Below, piece after piece: positions 61,097 through 64,000 of a stretch of DNA of 64,000 nt; positions within the stretch are counted from its first letter, which is position 1; each line of letters opens with the position of its first letter. Source of the DNA: Roseovarius mucosus DSM 17069 (GTDB lineage: Bacteria; Pseudomonadota; Alphaproteobacteria; Rhodobacterales; Rhodobacteraceae); the NCBI RefSeq assembly GCF_000768555.3, contig NZ_KN293990.1, positions 1 to 64,000 of the forward strand, given 5' to 3'. The position numbers were made by a program, and so were the translations under genes. Below the pieces are notes generated by a model. It had not been told where the DNA came from. It ran no database searches and saw only the letters and a list, made by a program, of their open reading frames with translations.

Positions 61097-61668
61097 GCCG
61101 ATACGCAGATCGGTTCACGGCTCTCCTCGATGCATGCGTCATAGGCGGCGCGCTTCGTAGAAATATGCTGCTCAGCCTTGCCGAGGCCGGACTGTTCCGG
61201 CCCCGGTGGAGCAGTCGCATTCTGGACGAGACTCAGAAAGCCATCTTTCAGATCACGAAGGGCGAGACCGACGGTGTGCGTCAGAGGGCGGCCATAGAAG
61301 CCGCCTTCCCAGAAGCTTTGGTGACGGGCTATGAAATTTTCGAAGAGAAACTTGCCCTCCCAGACCCTGACGACAATCATGTCCTCGCCGCCGCCATCGC
61401 AACGTCAGCGTCCGTTATAGTGACGGACAATCTAGCCGATTTCCCGTCCGAGGCCCTGGACCCGCACGCCATCCAGGCGATTTCCGCCGACGACTTCATC
61501 GCCGACACAATCGAGTTGGATCCCTCGGAGGCCATTCTGGCCCTGCGCCGCATGCGCGAGCGTTTCAGGAATCCGGCGCTCAATGCTGCGTCGCTGATTC
61601 ACAAGTCAGAAGCACAGGGCCTTTTGCAGGTTGCAACATTCATGGATGAGTATCAGTCTTTCCTGTGA
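61093..61668 (+). CDS. PIN domain toxin
   Basis: A 191-residue PIN protein: FTALLDACVIGGALRRNMLLSLAEAGLFRPRWSSRILDETQKAI carries the first Asp and the Glu, and LPDPDDNHVLAAAIATSASVIVTDNLADFP carries the C-terminal acidic cluster. It probably cleaves RNA when unbound by the upstream antitoxin. Confidence 0.9.
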   Translation: MSRYADRFTALLDACVIGGALRRNMLLSLAEAGLFRPRWSSRILDETQKAIFQITKGETDGVRQRAAIEAAFPEALVTGYEIFEEKLALPDPDDNHVLAAAIATSASVIVTDNLADFPSEALDPHAIQAISADDFIADTIELDPSEAILALRRMRERFRNPALNAASLIHKSEAQGLLQVATFMDEYQSFL

Positions 61669-61731
61669 GGAAAAGGCCGATGGCTACTCATAGTAGAGTC
61701 ATCCGATACTATCGGCGAATGTGGCCCAACT

Positions 61732-62799
61732 CTAAGTCGCACCTTTTACGTTACTCGGTCCATGGTAAAACGCACCAGCAAGCCGAGGCACATCGAAGAA
61801 TGCCTCAAGCCGTTCGGCGTTTTCCTCGACAAGCCGCTTCGCCTGCTGTGGCAGTTCGGCACTTGCCCGCGCGAAGTCATCAAGCGCAATCGGTTCGAGC
61901 GTTGGAACGGATGTCAGACGAAGCATGCGGTCTCGCCCGATCAACAGCCCTGCCTGACCGAGGGCGTTCTGACTTTGTAGGTGCATCGCGCTTTCGATGA
62001 TAGTTCTCCAGTGGAACATGCCGCCGCGCTTGATTTGACCATCAGTCATACGAAGGTCTTGATCGCCACAACCAAGGCTCAGGATTTCGATTTTGTGCCT
62101 GTCGACGTTGAAACAGCTCATGGCATCCACCAGCGCCACCATGACGGGGTTGTTCGCCCAAACACCGCCATCGGCAAAGTGCCGGGTGCCGTTTCGGTAG
62201 GTCGAGAAGAACGTCGGTGCAGCGGATGTCGCCAATGCCACCGTGACCAGTTCTTCCTGCCAGTCGAGGCGGAAGTCAGGGTGGTGCGGGGTCTTGAGGA
62301 CGTTGACCTCGTTGAACCCATCGAAAGCGGGAATGTTCAAACGCACATTGACCGAGCCCAGTTTCCTGTTGCCAAAGCGGTCTCGAAGCGCTCGCTCCAA
62401 GGGTTCGCGGTTGTATCGATAGACGGCAAGATCGCTGGCGAACTGGTAAGCAGATCGCAGCGCGCGACCAATTCGAGTTGGCGGAGACCAAGGCCGGGGA
62501 AATATTTCCGACCCGTGGCGCATATAGATTTCCAGAACCTCCTCGGCGCGCATTCCTGCTGCCATGCCGAGTGCGATTATTCCTCCGGTTGAAGTGCCAG
62601 CGATCATGTCGAAGTAGCTAGCTGCCGAACCGCCCTTCAAGAAACGACGCTCGCATTCCGCCAGCACCGCCGCAGGCAGAATGCCTTTTATGCCGCCGCC
62701 ATCAATGGACAGTATGCGAAGATCATCTGCGGGCCATTCGAGTTGATCTCGACGGTGAAAGATGGTGCCCTGCGAGCGGCGGGATTGAGGTTGTGCCAT
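61732..62799 (-). CDS. Patatin-like phospholipase, CBASS effector (CapV-like)
   Basis: A 355-residue patatin counted from MAQPQSRRSQ at 62799. The oxyanion motif GGGIKG is at 34-39, the nucleophile Ser70 is in GTSTG, and the catalytic Asp210 in DGG. CapV-type enzymes degrade the inner membrane when they bind a cyclic dinucleotide. The C-terminal ~100 residues would hold the nucleotide-sensing part. It is the last gene of the CBASS operon and overlaps the E2-like gene by 77 nt. Confidence 0.9.
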   Translation of the reverse strand: MAQPQSRRSQGTIFHRRDQLEWPADDLRILSIDGGGIKGILPAAVLAECERRFLKGGSAASYFDMIAGTSTGGIIALGMAAGMRAEEVLEIYMRHGSEIFPRPWSPPTRIGRALRSAYQFASDLAVYRYNREPLERALRDRFGNRKLGSVNVRLNIPAFDGFNEVNVLKTPHHPDFRLDWQEELVTVALATSAAPTFFSTYRNGTRHFADGGVWANNPVMVALVDAMSCFNVDRHKIEILSLGCGDQDLRMTDGQIKRGGMFHWRTIIESAMHLQSQNALGQAGLLIGRDRMLRLTSVPTLEPIALDDFARASAELPQQAKRLVEENAERLEAFFDVPRLAGAFYHGPSNVKGAT

Positions 62800-63301
62800 G
62801 AAATATCTCCATAAGTACCGCCAACCTGGATCGCCCGCCTGACTGACTTCTGATGTGTTTGCCGGTCCCAAACCATTTTCCCGAAGCGAGCCAGCTTTCG
62901 TAGCAGCTCAGCCAGTTGGACGCCCAGGGAATGGTCGTATTGCTGATCAGGTCATCTGGCGACCATTGATCCGCTTCGTCGTCGAAGAGGCAGAGGAATG
63001 GCCCCGTACGCTCTGTTCGCGGATGAGACACGTAAACATGCGGTAGGGACCCTTCTTTGTTACCGAAACGCCTTTGCAATGTCGGTTCAAGAACCTCAAC
63101 CAGTGGCTGCAGGTACAGGTTTGATCTGCCTTCGAGCAATAGGGGTTCCGTATACTCTACCCGCAGCCGGTACGTCGTTCTGTGTGGCTGCAGATGCCCC
63201 TCCCAGACACATGTTCGCTGGCTCAGCCGGTCGCATGACCATTCGGGATAGACATCGGCCATGTCCGCAATCTGATCACCAACAGTTATCATCAGGTACA
63301 T
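62723..63301 (-). CDS. E2-like protein of short type II CBASS
   Basis: A 192-residue protein (a start at 63292 is also possible). RTTYRLRVEYTEPLLLEG...VEVLEP, then LPHVYVSHP, FLCLFDDEADQWSPDD and TTIPWASNWLSCYESWLASGKWFG fit the stand-alone E2-like proteins encoded beside CD-NTases. The likely catalytic cysteine is Cys104. E2-type enzymes conjugate the CD-NTase to a target and prime it. No E1 or JAB peptidase gene is visible in the window. The gene overlaps the CD-NTase 3' end by 26 nt. Confidence 0.7.
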   Translation of the reverse strand: MYLMITVGDQIADMADVYPEWSCDRLSQRTCVWEGHLQPHRTTYRLRVEYTEPLLLEGRSNLYLQPLVEVLEPTLQRRFGNKEGSLPHVYVSHPRTERTGPFLCLFDDEADQWSPDDLISNTTIPWASNWLSCYESWLASGKWFGTGKHIRSQSGGRSRLAVLMEIFHGTTSIPPLAGHHLSPSRSTRMARR

Positions 63302-64000
63302 TGCCCCCCATGTTCGTATTCGCGCGTGCAGGCCTCACGAGACCTGGTGCGGATGCGATCCCAGCACCAAGAGCCGGAGCAGCCAAGGACGAAACTGGTG
63401 CCGCAGGTTTCAAATGCCCGCTCGATGTCATGCCGAGCGCACCATGTTCGAGCTGGACAGTCTGTGCACGATGATAGGCCTGCAGAGCGGTCTCACCGGC
63501 CTTTTCGCCGAACAGATCGTCAAACGTCGATTGGATTACTGCCGGATCGAAGCCAACCCGCTTTAGGTTTTCGAGGCGTTCGATGAGGGTGAGCAAGTCC
63601 GCCGCCCAAAGCTGTTGATCGCTCCTTTGGGTCGGCCAACGATCGGTAAAGAGGTCCGGGTAATGTGCCGGATTGCGAACTTCAAGCAACCGCAGGTTCT
63701 GTTCGGCATTGCGGATCTGCCAGCGCATACGCTTGGCAATCGCAATCACTTCATCGACCAAACTGTCGTTTCCAGGGCCGCCATCGATTGCAATTGCTGC
63801 GATAATGGCGGCCGGGGGTTTGCGTTTGCCACGGTGATCGTCGTGCTTACGATACCGTTTATCGCGGAACCTTTTGATCAGTTGTAGGGCAACCACGCGA
63901 GGCGATTTCTGGTCGAGCGGGACGTGGCCTGGCATCGGGTGAGTGTCTGCCTTTTGCAGCGCCAGACCAGACGTCTCATTTGACAGCCGCGTGGCCAGTT
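63276..64000 (-). CDS. CD-NTase (CBASS cyclase), C-terminal part, cut by window end
   Basis: The open frame enters from beyond 64000 and covers the C-terminal ~240 residues: KSPRVVALQLIKRFRDKRYRKHDDHRGKRKPPAAIIAAIAI, AIAKRMRWQIRNAEQNLRLLEVRNPAHYPDLFTDRWPTQRSDQQLWAADL and a Gly/Ala/Pro-rich tail. This matches the helical C-terminal half of DncV-like cyclases. The catalytic GS...DxD half lies outside the window, so activity cannot be checked. Assignment rests on this segment and on the E2-like and patatin neighbours. Confidence 0.75.
   Translation of the reverse strand, partial: LATRLSNETSGLALQKADTHPMPGHVPLDQKSPRVVALQLIKRFRDKRYRKHDDHRGKRKPPAAIIAAIAIDGGPGNDSLVDEVIAIAKRMRWQIRNAEQNLRLLEVRNPAHYPDLFTDRWPTQRSDQQLWAADLLTLIERLENLKRVGFDPAVIQSTFDDLFGEKAGETALQAYHRAQTVQLEHGALGMTSSGHLKPAAPVSSLAAPALGAGIASAPGLVRPARANTNMGGNVPDDNCW

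Overview
The window looks like part of a repABC-type plasmid or chromid from an alphaproteobacterium, most likely of the Rhodobacteraceae/Paracoccaceae group. The evidence is a complete repA-repB-repC operon (46438-49972) with a counter-transcribed RNA in the repB-repC gap and paired palindromes at the 3' end of repC, high-GC coding, and a set of accessory plasmid genes typical of that group: a methyltransferase/strawberry-notch helicase, Toprim, DUF2493, DUF932, RadC-like, DUF6878, DUF6915, a large ParB-like protein, SSB, H-NS, and DUF1403 with ScpB. No rRNA, tRNA or CRISPR array was found. The family-level lineage is an inference from gene content.

Layout. 0-2 kb: an AraC regulator and a divergent SDR oxidoreductase. 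2.2-4.4 kb: a lower-GC three-gene operon of ThsB-like TIR, SLATT four-helix membrane protein and TIR with coiled coil, which is a candidate Thoeris-like NAD-signalling/pore defence system. 4.9-11.6 kb: a tightly overlapping five-gene operon of HigA-like regulator, MmeI-type methyltransferase, small PD-(D/E)xK-like protein, superfamily 2 helicase and GIY-YIG protein, which is a candidate restriction-like defence system. 11.6-15.8 kb: mobile debris, with a truncated tniQ, an IS21 element, a truncated mobilization-type gene and back-to-back remnants of a Tn3 resolvase and transposase. 16-24.8 kb: a type I restriction-modification locus (hsdM, hsdS, hsdR) containing an Abi-family HEPN gene and a GIY-YIG/DUF4357 gene. 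24.8-46.3 kb: plasmid housekeeping and accessory genes, mostly on the minus strand, with two lower-GC inserts (a HEPN-like protein at 39.0-40.1 kb and an Mrr-like nuclease at 41.6-42.7 kb). Several of these genes share a conserved leader directly before the start codon. 46.4-50 kb: repABC. 50.1-54 kb: two toxin-antitoxin pairs flanking a serine recombinase gene that is split by an IS110/IS1111-type element. 54-60.5 kb: a tyrosine integrase, DUF1403 and scpB cluster split by a minimal 3.74-kb tniA-tniB-tniQ transposon. 60.5-61.7 kb: an HTH/PIN toxin-antitoxin pair behind a 9-bp tandem repeat. 61.7-64 kb: a short type II CBASS operon (CD-NTase, E2-like protein, patatin phospholipase); the CD-NTase runs off the window end.

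Taken together this is a plasmid defence and stability region: at least four defence loci, four or more toxin-antitoxin modules, and active transposons. The best leads are the TIR/SLATT/TIR operon, the HigA-methyltransferase-nuclease-helicase-GIY-YIG operon, the TniABQ element flanked by a 15-bp direct repeat, and the precisely resolved IS1111-type insertion with its likely guide RNA region.
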